A stretch of DNA of 64,000 bases from Sphingomonas koreensis. Its GTDB lineage: Bacteria > Pseudomonadota > Alphaproteobacteria > Sphingomonadales > Sphingomonadaceae. The notes beneath the pieces were generated by a model, which was not told where the DNA came from, made no database searches, and saw only the letters and a program-made list of their open reading frames with translations. This document shows, piece after piece, positions 51,854 through 60,952 of the stretch. Every line of letters begins with the position of its first letter. Position 1 is the first letter of the stretch. The position numbers and the translations under genes were made by a program. The stretch lies in contig NZ_PGEN01000001.1 in the NCBI RefSeq assembly GCF_002797435.1, forward strand, positions 3,470,501 through 3,534,500, read 5' to 3'.

Positions 51854-53272
51854 ATGAAGATGAAACGATGGGTGGCGGTGCTTGCGCTCGCCGGAGCGGC
51901 GCTGCCGCTCGGGCTGGCGGCAACGCCCGCAGCGGCTCGCGAGGCGCAGCAGAAGCTGTCGGTCGAGATGCAATATTACACGCTGCCCAACGGCTTGCGT
52001 GTGGTGCTGGCCAAGGACACGATCTCGCCGACGGTGACCGTCGGCGTCTATTACGGCATCGGCTTCCGCATCGAGCCCAAGGAGCGCACCGGCTTCGCGC
52101 ACCTGTTCGAGCATCTGCTGTTCCAGGGATCGAAGAACGCGCCCAAGGGCGTGCATATCAGTACCATCAGCAACGCAGGCGGCATCCTCAACGGATCGAC
52201 CCGGTTCGACTTCACCAACTATTTCGAGGTCGTTCCCTCGAACGCGCTCGAGCGGATGCTGTGGCTCGAGGCGGATCGCATGGCGAGCCCGGTCATCAAT
52301 GATGAGGTGCTGAAGAACCAGCAGGGCGTCGTCGGCAACGAGGTCAAGGTCAACGTCCTCAACCAGCCGTACAGCACCTGGCCGTGGATCGACCTGCCGA
52401 TGCTGGCCAACACCAACTGGTACAACAGCCATAACTTCTACGGCGAGCTCAAGGAGATCGAGGCGGCGACGGTGGCGGACGCCACCCAGTTCCATGACGC
52501 CTTCTACAAGCCGTCCAACGCCGTGCTCGTGGTGGCGGGCGACATCGATTATGCGGCGACCAAAGCGATGGTCGAGAAATATTTCGGCTGGATGCCCAAA
52601 TCCGCACCGGTGAAGCTGCCCGACATCAGCGAGCCGCGCCAGACCGCGGAGAAGTTCAAGAGCCGCGTCGATCGCCTTGCGCCCAAACCGGGCTGGGCGG
52701 CGGGCTATCACGTTCCCGCGCGCGGCACGCCCGAATGGTATGCGATGGGCCTGATCGACCAGATGCTGGTCAAGGGACAGGACAGTCGTCTCTACCGCAA
52801 GCTGGTGGCCGAGACCGGCATTGCCGGCGAGGTAGGCGGGGGGATCAACTTCCCGTTGGGCAATATGTTCAACTATCAGGGCCCGATGTTGTGGAGCTTC
52901 AACTTCACGCATGACGCCAATCGCAGCCGCGACGAGATCAAGGCGGCGGTTGACAGCGTGATCGAGGATCTGCGCACCAAGCCGGTCTCCGCCGAGGAGC
53001 TGGCGCGGGCGCGAACCAAGATGCGCTCGTCGCTTTACTCGACGATCGACGGCACCGGACGGATCGGCCTGATCGACCTGCTGGCGGTGTATGCGTTGTT
53101 CGACAACGACCCGAACAAGGTGAACCAGATCGAGGACGGCTTCGCCAAGGTGACGCCGGCGCTGATCCAGAAGACCGCGCAGGAATATCTGCGTTCCACC
53201 AACCGATCGATCTACGCGATCGACCCCGGCGCGGCGCCCGCTGCTGCGCCCAAGCCCGCGGGAGCCAAGTAA
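51854..53272 (+). CDS. M16 peptidase, catalytic subunit (pitrilysin type)
   Basis: 472 residues from ATG 51854, six bases after AGGGG; Met at 51848 is directly attached to that site and unlikely. Signal peptide (cut near AAA, about residue 28). The inverted zinc motif HLFEH (His83-His87) and a downstream Glu in NEVKVN are intact. Periplasmic zinc peptidase that degrades small peptides. Followed after one base by an M16 subunit lacking HxxEH, forming the usual active/inactive heterodimer. Confidence 0.93.
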   Translation: MKMKRWVAVLALAGAALPLGLAATPAAAREAQQKLSVEMQYYTLPNGLRVVLAKDTISPTVTVGVYYGIGFRIEPKERTGFAHLFEHLLFQGSKNAPKGVHISTISNAGGILNGSTRFDFTNYFEVVPSNALERMLWLEADRMASPVINDEVLKNQQGVVGNEVKVNVLNQPYSTWPWIDLPMLANTNWYNSHNFYGELKEIEAATVADATQFHDAFYKPSNAVLVVAGDIDYAATKAMVEKYFGWMPKSAPVKLPDISEPRQTAEKFKSRVDRLAPKPGWAAGYHVPARGTPEWYAMGLIDQMLVKGQDSRLYRKLVAETGIAGEVGGGINFPLGNMFNYQGPMLWSFNFTHDANRSRDEIKAAVDSVIEDLRTKPVSAEELARARTKMRSSLYSTIDGTGRIGLIDLLAVYALFDNDPNKVNQIEDGFAKVTPALIQKTAQEYLRSTNRSIYAIDPGAAPAAAPKPAGAK

Positions 53273-53273
53273 G

Positions 53274-54683
53274 ATGCGCCGCATGATCGCAAGCCTGATG
53301 GCTGCAACGCTGCTCACCGGCCCGCTCGCCGCGCAGGAGCTTCCGACCACACCGCCGCCGATCCCGGCGCCCAAGGCGTTCAAGGTACCGGCTTCGGAAA
53401 CATTCACGCTCGCCAACGGGATGAAGGTCACGCTCATCCCCTATGGCGTCGCGCCCAAGGTGGTGGTGTCGCTCCAGACCTATGCCGGTTCGCTCAACGA
53501 GGGCGAGAATACCTGGCTCGGGCTGCTAGCCGTGGACATGCTGAAGGAAGGCGCGGCAGGCATGACCGCCGCGCAGATCGCGCAGAAAGCTGCCGAAATG
53601 GGCGGCGGGCTGGGCACCAACGCAGGGGCTGAAAGCTCGTCAGTGACGCTCAATGTGCTGTCCGAGCGCGCAGCGGATGCGATCGCGCTGGTCGCCGATG
53701 TCGTGCAAAAGCCGAGCTATCCCGAAAGCGAGCTGGCGCGGGTCAAGGCCAACTGGAACCGCCGCCTAGCGGTAGCGCTGAGCCAGCCGGGCACGCTCGC
53801 CAATGCGGCGCTGACCCGGGCCTATTACGGCGCGGACCACCCCTATGGCCGGGTGTTGCCGACTCCGCAGCAGTTCGGCGCCTACACCACCGCACAGCTC
53901 AAGGCGTGGCACGCCGCGAATTTCGGGGCGAAGCGCTCGCATCTCTACATTGCCGGCAAGTTCGATGCGGCGGTGGTGAAAGCGGCGGTCGAGAAGGCGT
54001 TCGGTGGCTGGGCCGCGGGTCCGGAGCGGCTGTCGCTGCCGCCGAGCCCCAAGCCGGGGCCGCAGGTTTTGCTGGTCGACCGGCCGGGCGCACCGCAATC
54101 TACCTTCAGCATCGCCTATCCGGCACCGAATGCGGGGACGCCGGGAGACATCCCGATGCGCGTGTCGAACGCGTTGCTGGGCGGATCCTTCAGCTCGCGC
54201 ATCACGCGCAACATCCGCGAGGCGAAGGGCTATACCTATTCGCCGGGATCTGGCCTGGCCTTCTACCCGGCCAATGCGGTGTGGACGTTCAACGCGGACG
54301 TGACCACCGCGGTGACCGGTCCGGCGCTCAAGGAAGTGTTCCACGAGATCCGCACGCTCCAGGCGACCCCGCCGGGCGACGAGGAAGCGGCGGGGATGCG
54401 CCAGTATATGGCGGGCCTGTTCGTGATCCAGAACTCGACCCCGGGGGCGCTGGTGGGATCGCTGGCGACGCGGGACTCGCTCGGGTTGCCGCGCGACTGG
54501 ATGGATAAATATGTCCCCGCCACGCTGGCTGTAACCCCGGCGCAGATCAGCGAAGCGGCAAAGAACCTGCCGATCGACAAGTTGACGCTGGTGGTGGTGG
54601 GTGACCTGAAGGTCGTCACGCCGCAGCTTCAGGAACTTCCCGAGTTGAAGGGTGTCGAGTTCAAGACCGTTACGGTCCCTTGA
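53274..54683 (+). CDS. M16 peptidase, non-catalytic subunit
   Basis: 469 residues, signal peptide (about residue 20). The region equivalent to HxxEH reads LLAVDMLKEGAA, with no zinc ligands, so it is the structural partner of the subunit encoded just upstream. It keeps the M16 fold (SSSVTLNVLSERAADAIALV and the RNIREAKGYTYSPGSG substrate-site motif). A terminator follows. Confidence 0.92.
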   Translation: MRRMIASLMAATLLTGPLAAQELPTTPPPIPAPKAFKVPASETFTLANGMKVTLIPYGVAPKVVVSLQTYAGSLNEGENTWLGLLAVDMLKEGAAGMTAAQIAQKAAEMGGGLGTNAGAESSSVTLNVLSERAADAIALVADVVQKPSYPESELARVKANWNRRLAVALSQPGTLANAALTRAYYGADHPYGRVLPTPQQFGAYTTAQLKAWHAANFGAKRSHLYIAGKFDAAVVKAAVEKAFGGWAAGPERLSLPPSPKPGPQVLLVDRPGAPQSTFSIAYPAPNAGTPGDIPMRVSNALLGGSFSSRITRNIREAKGYTYSPGSGLAFYPANAVWTFNADVTTAVTGPALKEVFHEIRTLQATPPGDEEAAGMRQYMAGLFVIQNSTPGALVGSLATRDSLGLPRDWMDKYVPATLAVTPAQISEAAKNLPIDKLTLVVVGDLKVVTPQLQELPELKGVEFKTVTVP

Positions 54684-54714
54684 ACGAATATTCGGGAAGT
54701 GAAGTGAAATGAAG

Positions 54715-54744
54715 CGGGGCCGGTATGATGCTGGCCCCGTTTTT
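54715..54744 (+). terminator. intrinsic terminator of the M16 operon
   Basis: CGGGGCC (54715-54721) and GGCCCCG (54733-54739) with an 11-base loop, then TTTTT (54740-54744). It follows the second M16 gene. Confidence 0.7.
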
Positions 54745-54830
54745 CATTTGAGCGATGACAGTCAACGGTTCGCCGCAATTGCGAGTTTGTGACGCGACGA
54801 AATGCGGGTTCCACTCATTGAACCCCCGTT

Positions 54831-56165
54831 ATGACCCAACACAGCAACCCAGCGCGTTACGCGCACCGCCGGGCGATCGCCGTGCTGCTTGCGGCCGTTG
54901 CCCTCCCTACAACCGCGCTGGCGCAGGAGACGGTGACCCCGCCGACGGTGCTGGTGCCTAGCCAGCCTGCGCCGATTCCTGCACCTGCACCTGCACCTGC
55001 ACCCGCGGTGCAGGCGCCATCGGGCGAATCCCGCACTCCGGTCGCGCCCAGCGCGCTGGCTCAGGTCGAGCAGGAGGAGCGCGAACGCGCTGCCGCCCGC
55101 CAAGCCGCACGAGCCGAGGCGCGGCAGCTACAGCGCGCCGCACGGCCCGCTCCGCGATCCGAGGCACTGGCGCGCCCAGCCGTGAAGCCCGCGCCTGAGA
55201 CCGCGCTAGCCGAAACGGCCGAGTCGGTTGCCGCTGCGCCGGCGACTCCGCCTTCAGCGGAGATCGTGAATCCGCCGGTCGAGACCGCAGCGGCCCCGGT
55301 CACCGAGACTGCGACTCAGCCGGAACCGTCCGGTAACGGCAATCTCTGGTTGATTCTCGCCGCCGCCGGCTTGGCATTGGCTGCGATCGCGGCCTTCCTG
55401 CTGCTACGTCCGCGCCGCCGCGACGAGGATCTGGCCTATGCGCCCCGTTCCGAGGCCGCCGCCGTCCAGCCCGAGCTCGTGCATGAACCCGTGCACAGGC
55501 CGCGCCTTGCCGACCCGGTGGCCGCCGCGCCGATCTTCGTCGCCCCGCGCCACGAGCCGGAGGTGGCTTCGACCGCAGCGCAGCCTGCGCTCGAGAATCC
55601 GGAGCTGGTCACGCCTGATGCCGCGGACATCGATGCGGTGCTGGGCGGCGCGAAACCGCAGGGCCGCCGCCCGGTGCTTGAGCTCGCGATGCGGCCGACT
55701 CGCGCGGGAATGAGCCGCCGCGGCGCTATGGTCGAGTTCGAGTTGACCGTTGCCAATGCCGGCGCGCTGCCCGCGGAGGATGTCCGCATCGGCGCGTTCA
55801 TGCTGGGCGACAGCGCCGCCGTTCCTTCGGAGATCGAGCGACTGCTCATGCAACTGCCCACGGAGCAGGTCGTGCCCGCCGAGCGGATCGAGCCGGGCGG
55901 CGGCAAACGTCTCGATGCCGCGGTAACGCTGCCGCGTGAGCTGGTCGACGCGGCTGCGCACGACGGCGAGGACGGCTTCACGCCGGTGCTGGTTGCCGAC
56001 GCGCGGTATCGTCTCCCCGGTGGCGGCGAAGGGCGGACTGCCGCAGCTTTCACCATTGGCCGCGTCAATGGCGGCGAGCATCTCGTCCCGATCGCGTTGC
56101 AGGACGATCCGGCAGTCTATGCCGATATCGAGGCCCGGCTGCACAGCGTTCCCGCCAAGATCTGA
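54831..56165 (+). CDS. exported Pro-rich membrane protein, first of a paralogous pair
   Basis: 444 residues. Signal peptide (cut near ALAQ, about 32), a Pro/Ala-rich periplasmic part with a charged coil (EQEERERAAARQAARAEARQ, about 80-100), one membrane helix (about 172-194) ended by RPRRRDED, another Pro-rich linker, and a C-terminal Ig/CARDB-like beta domain (about 285-440) starting PVLELAMRPTRAG. The following gene has the same layout. No family recognised. There is no strong ribosome-binding site before the ATG. Confidence 0.7.
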   Translation: MTQHSNPARYAHRRAIAVLLAAVALPTTALAQETVTPPTVLVPSQPAPIPAPAPAPAPAVQAPSGESRTPVAPSALAQVEQEERERAAARQAARAEARQLQRAARPAPRSEALARPAVKPAPETALAETAESVAAAPATPPSAEIVNPPVETAAAPVTETATQPEPSGNGNLWLILAAAGLALAAIAAFLLLRPRRRDEDLAYAPRSEAAAVQPELVHEPVHRPRLADPVAAAPIFVAPRHEPEVASTAAQPALENPELVTPDAADIDAVLGGAKPQGRRPVLELAMRPTRAGMSRRGAMVEFELTVANAGALPAEDVRIGAFMLGDSAAVPSEIERLLMQLPTEQVVPAERIEPGGGKRLDAAVTLPRELVDAAAHDGEDGFTPVLVADARYRLPGGGEGRTAAAFTIGRVNGGEHLVPIALQDDPAVYADIEARLHSVPAKI

Positions 56166-56180
56166 GGCGAGGGCGTAGCG

Positions 56181-56215
56181 AAAGCCCGCTCCACCCGCGC
56201 GGTGGAGCGGGCTTT
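56181..56215 (+). terminator. 15-bp perfect hairpin
   Basis: AAAGCCCGCTCCACC (56181-56195) pairs with 56201-56215 around a CGCGC loop. A short TTT closes the stem. It ends the first gene of the paralogous pair, 66 bases before the next start. Confidence 0.7.
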
Positions 56216-56281
56216 GTCTGCGCCCGGCCGTACGCATTTTTTGGTGCCCCGCTGCCTGCGCATCATGCTAACGCGCCCCGC

Positions 56282-57460
56282 GTGACTGCGTCTTCCCTTC
56301 GCGCGACCATCGCGCTGATCCCGATCATGCTCCTCGCCGCGCCAGTTGCAGCGCAGGACAGCACGCCCCCGGCCGTCATCACGCCGCCGGTACGCGATTT
56401 TAGCCTGCCGCCATCAGGACAGACGCCATCCCCGGCGCCCACTCCAACGCCCACTCCTGCGGCGACCGTCCAGCCCGTGCCGATCCCGACGCCTTCGGCA
56501 ACCGCTGCGGCGCGCGTGCCGACCGGACGCTCCACCCCGGCAGCTGCCCGCGCTCCTGCGGCCGATGTGCCCGCGGCTTCTGCCTTGGAGACCGCGCCGG
56601 CGCCTGCGGCGAGCCCGACGCCGCCTCCGGCTGCGATATCGTCACCCGAACTCGAACTGCCTCAGCCTTCCCCGACCAGTGCGGTTGCGCCGCCGGTTGC
56701 CCCTGAAGGCCTGCCCGGCTGGCTCTGGCCGGCACTCGGCGGTGTCCTGCTTCTTGCGGCGGGCAGCGTTGCGGGTTGGTGGTTCGGCCGCCGCCGTCGG
56801 TTGCGGGACGTTGAGGAAGCGCAGCCCGAAGGGCTGGAGGTTCCGGCTTCTGCCCCCACTCCGGGTCCGCCGCCGCTGAGCAAGGCACCTCCGGTTCCCG
56901 TGGCTCCGGCGGTGCCCGCCGCACCCATGGCGGCAAAGCCTGTGCTGCCCTCGGTCCCGCCGCCCGATGGACCGCTAGTGACCGAGATCCGGCCGATGCG
57001 TGCAGCGATCCGTGACGGGATGGTCACGCTGGATCTGGAATTGTTCATCCAGAACCGCGGGCACGAGTCTGCGGACAATATCCGCGCGGTCCTGACGCTG
57101 CTCGGCGCCAATGCCGAGCAGGATGCGCAGATTTCCACCTTCCACGGCGCCGCGCGGATCGCCGCGGGCTCCGAGCCCTTCAGCATCGCGCCCGGTGCAA
57201 TCCATGCGCTCAACGTCCAGGTGAGCCTGCCCGGCGATCAGATGCAGGTGGTGACGGTGCAGGGCAAGCCGATGTTCGTACCGATCGTCCCCGTATCGCT
57301 CAAATGGTATGCTGGGCTCAGCATCCGTACGCTGCGCGACGCTTTCATGGTCGGGACCGCGCCGGCTGCGGGCGGCGACCGGCTGGGGCCGCTCTGGGTG
57401 GAGCGGGCGGGCGAGGGCTTCGGGCGCCTCGCGGCGAAACGCTACGTGCCCAAGGTTTAG
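56282..57460 (+). CDS. exported Pro-rich membrane protein, second of the pair
   Basis: 392 residues from GTG 56282. Signal peptide (cut near AAAQ, about 25), Pro-rich part, a membrane helix (about 148-166) ended by FGRRRRLRD, Pro-rich linker, then a beta-sandwich domain (about 230-360) with EIRPMRAAIRDGMVTLDLEL, matching the layout of the preceding gene. It ends four bases into the convergent ACP-like gene. Unknown function; the two may be related subunits or duplicates. Confidence 0.7.
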   Translation: MTASSLRATIALIPIMLLAAPVAAQDSTPPAVITPPVRDFSLPPSGQTPSPAPTPTPTPAATVQPVPIPTPSATAAARVPTGRSTPAAARAPAADVPAASALETAPAPAASPTPPPAAISSPELELPQPSPTSAVAPPVAPEGLPGWLWPALGGVLLLAAGSVAGWWFGRRRRLRDVEEAQPEGLEVPASAPTPGPPPLSKAPPVPVAPAVPAAPMAAKPVLPSVPPPDGPLVTEIRPMRAAIRDGMVTLDLELFIQNRGHESADNIRAVLTLLGANAEQDAQISTFHGAARIAAGSEPFSIAPGAIHALNVQVSLPGDQMQVVTVQGKPMFVPIVPVSLKWYAGLSIRTLRDAFMVGTAPAAGGDRLGPLWVERAGEGFGRLAAKRYVPKV

Positions 57461-57837
57461 CGGGTGAGGATGACGGCGCCGAGCAGGACGACCAGCGCCA
57501 TGCCGATCGCCAGGAACAGCAGCATCCACGACAGCGAATTGAGGCCGCGCCACGCCTGAGCCTCATCGGCCAGCGGCATCTGTGGCGTGATCGTTTCCAC
57601 ATCGACGTCGGTCGTTTGTGACAGGGTGCTGACGAAACGTTCCCAGACGTCTGGATCGTTCGTTAGCCCGGCGGGCAACTGGGCGAGCAATGCGGTGAAT
57701 AGATCGCCGACGGTGCGCCATTGCGGCGCATCAGCATAGTCGATCGTCACGCCGAACTCAGCTTCGAGTTCTTCGATCACAGCGAATTCGTCGCTGTTGC
57801 TGGCGAGGCCGAGCGTGGCGGGGACGATATCGATCAT
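57457..57837 (-). CDS. ACP-like domain fused to a C-terminal TM helix
   Basis: 126 residues. Residues 1-90 look like an acyl-carrier-protein fold: FAVIEELEAEFGVTIDYADA and a TVGDLFTALLAQL helix. Where ACP has DSL, with the phosphopantetheine Ser, this reads SNSD-type sequence, so the prosthetic group is probably absent. Residues 103-124 are a single membrane helix (LSWMLLFLAIGMALVVLLGA). DUF1493-like resemblance. Convergent with the paralogous membrane protein, overlapping by four bases. Confidence 0.65.
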   Translation of the reverse strand: MIDIVPATLGLASNSDEFAVIEELEAEFGVTIDYADAPQWRTVGDLFTALLAQLPAGLTNDPDVWERFVSTLSQTTDVDVETITPQMPLADEAQAWRGLNSLSWMLLFLAIGMALVVLLGAVILTR

Positions 57838-57876
57838 CGTTCGATGCCTAGGTGGCGTGCCGAATTGCGCCAACAG

Positions 57877-57904
57877 AAAAGGGCGGCCCGTTGCCGGACC
57901 GCCC
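57877..57904 (-). terminator. terminator of rplJL
   Basis: GGGCGGTCC and GGGCCGCCC (minus strand, 57904-57896 and 57889-57881) with one G-U pair and a six-base loop, then TTTT (57880-57877). It follows rplL. A further GCAAGCG/CGCTTGC hairpin lies at 57914-57930. Confidence 0.7.
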
Positions 57905-57937
57905 GATTCACTAGCAAGCGTAACGCTTGCCGCACGA

Positions 57938-57957
57938 GATCCCCGCCTGCGCGGGGA
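57938..57957. repeat. REP-like palindrome
   Basis: ATCCCCGC and GCGGGGAT around CTGC, directly downstream of rplL. This unit is a common intergenic repeat in alphaproteobacteria and may stabilise the transcript end. Confidence 0.5.
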
Positions 57958-57987
57958 TGAGTCCTGCGCGCCTCGCGGCGCTCAGGC

Positions 57988-58365
57988 TCACTTGATCTCG
58001 ACGGTCGCGCCGGCTTCCTCGAGCTGCTTCTTGAGCTTCTCGGCTTCGTCCTTCGACACGCCTTCCTTGACGGCCTTCGGCGCGCCCTCGACGAGAGCCT
58101 TCGCTTCGGTCAGGCCGAGGTTGGTGATCGCGCGGACTTCCTTGATGACGTTGATCTTCTTGCCACCGTCGCCGGTGAGGATCACGTCGAACTCGGTCTT
58201 CTCTTCAGCTGCCGGAGCAGCGGCGCCGGCGCCGCCAGCAGCGGCAACGGCGACAGGAGCGGCGGCGGTGACGCCCCACTTGTCTTCGAGAAGCTTCGAA
58301 AGCTCAGCGGCTTCGAGCACGGTCAGCTCGGAGAGCTGGTCAACAAGAGCGTTCAGGTCAGCCAT
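57988..58365 (-). CDS. rplL: 50S ribosomal protein L7/L12
   Basis: 125 residues, acidic. N-terminal dimer domain ([20 protein letters not shown]), an Ala/Gly hinge (about 40-52) and the C-terminal factor-binding domain ([40 protein letters not shown]). Binds L10 as the ribosome stalk. 54 bases after rplJ. Confidence 0.98.
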   Translation of the reverse strand: MADLNALVDQLSELTVLEAAELSKLLEDKWGVTAAAPVAVAAAGGAGAAAPAAEEKTEFDVILTGDGGKKINVIKEVRAITNLGLTEAKALVEGAPKAVKEGVSKDEAEKLKKQLEEAGATVEIK

Positions 58366-58419
58366 GATAGTTTCCTTTGGTCAGATTGGTTCGAAAATAG
58401 TCGCGAAAGAACGCCGCAC

Positions 58420-58935
58420 TTAAGCGGCCTCCTTCTCCGCATATGCCTTGAACACGCGGGCGAGCTGAGCCGCCGGTGCCTGGGTGACGGCTGCGAGCTT
58501 CGACGCCGGGGCCTGAAGCAGGCCGACGATCTTGCCGCGCAGTTCGTCGAGCGAAGGCAGCGATGCGAGCGCCTTCACGCCTTCCGCGTCGAGCAGCTGG
58601 CTCCCCATCGCGCCACCGACGATCTCGATCTTGTCGTTCGTCTTGGCGAACTCGGCGACCACCTTGGCGGCGGCGACCGGGTCGGTCGAAGTGGAAAGCG
58701 CCGTCGGACCCACGAGCAGGTCCGCAAGCACCGAATAGTCGGTGCCCTCGATCGCGATCTTGGCAAGGCGGTTCTTCGCGACCTTGTAGTTCGCGCCGGC
58801 TTCACGCGCCTTGTTGCGGAGGTCCGTCGATTGCTTGACGGTCATCCCGAGGTTGCGGGTGACGACCACCACAGCGACCTCGTTGAAGGTGCGGTTCAGC
58901 TCGGCAACGGACTCGGTCTTCTGAGCACGATCCAT
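58420..58935 (-). CDS. rplJ: 50S ribosomal protein L10
   Basis: 171 residues. MDRAQKTESVAELNRTFNEV, then RNLGMTVKQSTDLRNKAREA and the C-terminal L7/L12-binding helix (APAAQLARVFKAYAEKEAA). ATG 58935 with GAGGAGACC upstream. The frame is open upstream to 59007, but the family start is clear. Preceded by a long leader. Confidence 0.98.
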   Translation of the reverse strand: MDRAQKTESVAELNRTFNEVAVVVVTRNLGMTVKQSTDLRNKAREAGANYKVAKNRLAKIAIEGTDYSVLADLLVGPTALSTSTDPVAAAKVVAEFAKTNDKIEIVGGAMGSQLLDAEGVKALASLPSLDELRGKIVGLLQAPASKLAAVTQAPAAQLARVFKAYAEKEAA

Positions 58936-59196
58936 GCCGGTCTCCTCAAAATACCCCAACCCACAAGAGTTGGAGCCGGTTACGCCGAGGGAAGGGCGGA
59001 TGCCCAACCCCCATGTCCGAGGGGCATGATCGTCAGGGCGCGGATAGGCTCCGGCTGGCTGACCCGAACTCCGTCGCTTGGAAGGAGCCGGTAAAATCCT
59101 TGTCCCCGTCTTGGCGGGAAATTAAGACCGGCAAACCCGGTCACCCACTGTCTCGGACGGTACGCCTGACCGGCAAGCCGGCCACGCGAAGGCGCG
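58936..59196 (-). promoter_or_regulatory. rplJL 5' leader (L10 autoregulation region)
   Basis: 261 bases of transcribed, gene-free leader with several GC-rich stems, including AGCCGG/CCGGCT pairs. In proteobacteria the L10-L12 complex binds such a leader to block translation. The specific fold was not proved. The 302-base gap 58936-59237 also holds the promoter. Confidence 0.4.
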
Positions 59197-59224
59197 CCAA
59201 TAGCGGCTGGCGCGCGAAAGTCAA
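59197..59224 (-). promoter_or_regulatory. sigma-70 promoter of rplJL
   Basis: TTGACT (59224-59219) and TATTGG (59202-59197) with a 16-base spacer on the minus strand. It lies just past the yfiB gene end, so rplJL is transcribed separately. Confidence 0.5.
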
Positions 59225-59237
59225 CTCTGGCGGCGCA

Positions 59238-59729
59238 TCAGGGGGCGGTGATCAGGATGACGACGCGGCGGTTCTCGCGACGCCCTTCGGCAGTGGCATT
59301 GCTCTCGATAGGGAAGCGGTCGCCAAGACCGGTGGTGGAGATCGCGGCCTTGTCGAACCCGCTTCCGACCAGCACTTCGGCCACCGCCGCCGCACGGCGT
59401 TCGGACAGGCGTTGGTTGTGCTCGGCGCTGCCCGAACCGTCGGCATGGCCCTCGACCGTCGCGTGGCGGATATCGACAGCGAGCAGGCGACCGGCGATCC
59501 GCTTGATCGATCCGGCTTGCTGGGGAAGCACGGTGCTTTCGTCGCTCGCGAAAAGCAGCCGGTCGTTGATGCTGAATTCCCACCCGCGGTCGGTCTCGGC
59601 AAAGCCCTCCTCCATGAAGACCGCACGCTGGGCGCGGGTCCAGGGGGACTTGTCCTTCGACATCTGGCAACCGCCGAGGACGAGCGCGGCGAGGGCGAGG
59701 AACAGAGCGGTACGCACGAACGGCGGCAT
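59238..59729 (-). CDS. yfiB: YfiB-like OmpA-family lipoprotein
   Basis: 163 residues. LGGC lipobox at Cys21, then an OmpA-like peptidoglycan-binding domain: HATVEGHADGSGSAEHNQRL followed by SERRAAAVAEVL and GLGDRFPIESNATAEGRREN. It anchors in the outer membrane and, in the Yfi system, sequesters YfiR to release YfiN. It lies five bases after yfiN in a yfiR-yfiN-yfiB order. Homology to other OmpA lipoproteins is strong; the Yfi role rests on context. Confidence 0.82.
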   Translation of the reverse strand: MPPFVRTALFLALAALVLGGCQMSKDKSPWTRAQRAVFMEEGFAETDRGWEFSINDRLLFASDESTVLPQQAGSIKRIAGRLLAVDIRHATVEGHADGSGSAEHNQRLSERRAAAVAEVLVGSGFDKAAISTTGLGDRFPIESNATAEGRRENRRVVILITAP

Positions 59730-59734
59730 GACGG

Positions 59735-60952
59735 TCAAACTCCCTGTTGCCGGGCGCGAAGGTCTCCCTTGGCGACATACATTGCCGCGTCCGCCCGATT
59801 GATGAGCGTGGTCAGGTCCTGACCATCGCCCGGATAGATGGCAGCGCCGAGACTCAGCGTCATCGCAACCGTCTCGCCCGATGGAAGGCGGAACGGTTCG
59901 GCCATGCGCGCGGCGATCTCGCCCGCCACGCGCTCCGCCGCGTCGGCACCGCTGGGCGCTGCAAGCAGAATTGCGAACTCGTCGCCGCCCAGCCTCGCCG
60001 CAACGTCGCGGGCGCGCAGGCAATTGCGGATCCGTGCCGCGACCTCGATCAGCACTGCATCGCCCGCGGCGTGGCCGTGACGATCGTTGATCGGCTTGAA
60101 CGAGTCCGCATCGGCGTAGAGGAGCACGAAGCTCGCCTCGCCCGCGCGTGCCTCGGCGAGCATCTCGCCGACCCGGCGCTCGAACAGCGCGCGATTGGGA
60201 AGGCCGGTCAGTGCGTCGTGGCTCGCCTTGTAGCTCAGCGTTTCGTTCTCGCGGCGCATATGCTGGCGCCAGTCGCCCAGCTCGGCGATCAGCGCGTTGA
60301 AATCGATCCTCAACGCCTCGACCTCGCGGATCGACGCGGGCGGGACCTTCGGGTCGAGTGTTTCCTCGCGCCGGAAGCCGTGCGCGGCGTCGACGATCGC
60401 GTTGAGCGGCTCGACAATGTCTGCGCGCAACCGCCGTGACAGCAGCCAGGCGGCGAGGCCGGTTAGCACCAGGCAGACCAGCGTGCCGAGCACGCCGTCG
60501 CGGATATAGGCGGCGACCCCACTGCCTTCGCCGCGCACGCGCACCGTGCCGATACGGCTGCCAAGATGGATCACCGGCTCGTCGACGGGGGAGGCGAAGA
60601 ACAGCCGGTCCGCGATCCAGCGGGCAAGCGAGTCATCCTGCCCCTCGCGCTCGACAGTGGCAAGAACGGTGCCGTCGGGCTTGATCAGTGCGATACCGGC
60701 TACGCCCGGCTCGAGCAGCGGGGCGATGGCCTGCTGGGCGGAGACGGGGTCGTCGAACACGATCGATGGGGCCGCGGAATAGCCTGCCGAGCGGCCGATC
60801 AGATGTAGATTCTGTCCGGCATAGGCACCGATCGCGGCGAAGCCGGCGAGCAGCACGGTCAGGCCGGTCAGCCCGACCGCGAACAGGGTGACGCGCAGAT
60901 GCATCCGCGCGAGCACGCGACGCAGCGTCGGCAGGGGGGCGATACCGCTCAC
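59735..60952 (-). CDS. yfiN: YfiN-like diguanylate cyclase (HAMP-GGDEF)
   Basis: 405 residues from GTG 60952, overlapping the yfiR stop as GTGA. TM1 at about 19-43, a periplasmic domain, TM2 at about 153-174, HAMP, then a GGDEF domain with DALTGLPNRALFERR, DSFKPINDRHGH and LGGDEFAIL. The inhibitory I-site RARD lies five residues before GGDEF, so product feedback is expected. Periplasmic YfiR would repress it. The start is supported by GAGGATG upstream. Confidence 0.88.
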   Translation of the reverse strand: MSGIAPLPTLRRVLARMHLRVTLFAVGLTGLTVLLAGFAAIGAYAGQNLHLIGRSAGYSAAPSIVFDDPVSAQQAIAPLLEPGVAGIALIKPDGTVLATVEREGQDDSLARWIADRLFFASPVDEPVIHLGSRIGTVRVRGEGSGVAAYIRDGVLGTLVCLVLTGLAAWLLSRRLRADIVEPLNAIVDAAHGFRREETLDPKVPPASIREVEALRIDFNALIAELGDWRQHMRRENETLSYKASHDALTGLPNRALFERRVGEMLAEARAGEASFVLLYADADSFKPINDRHGHAAGDAVLIEVAARIRNCLRARDVAARLGGDEFAILLAAPSGADAAERVAGEIAARMAEPFRLPSGETVAMTLSLGAAIYPGDGQDLTTLINRADAAMYVAKGDLRARQQGV

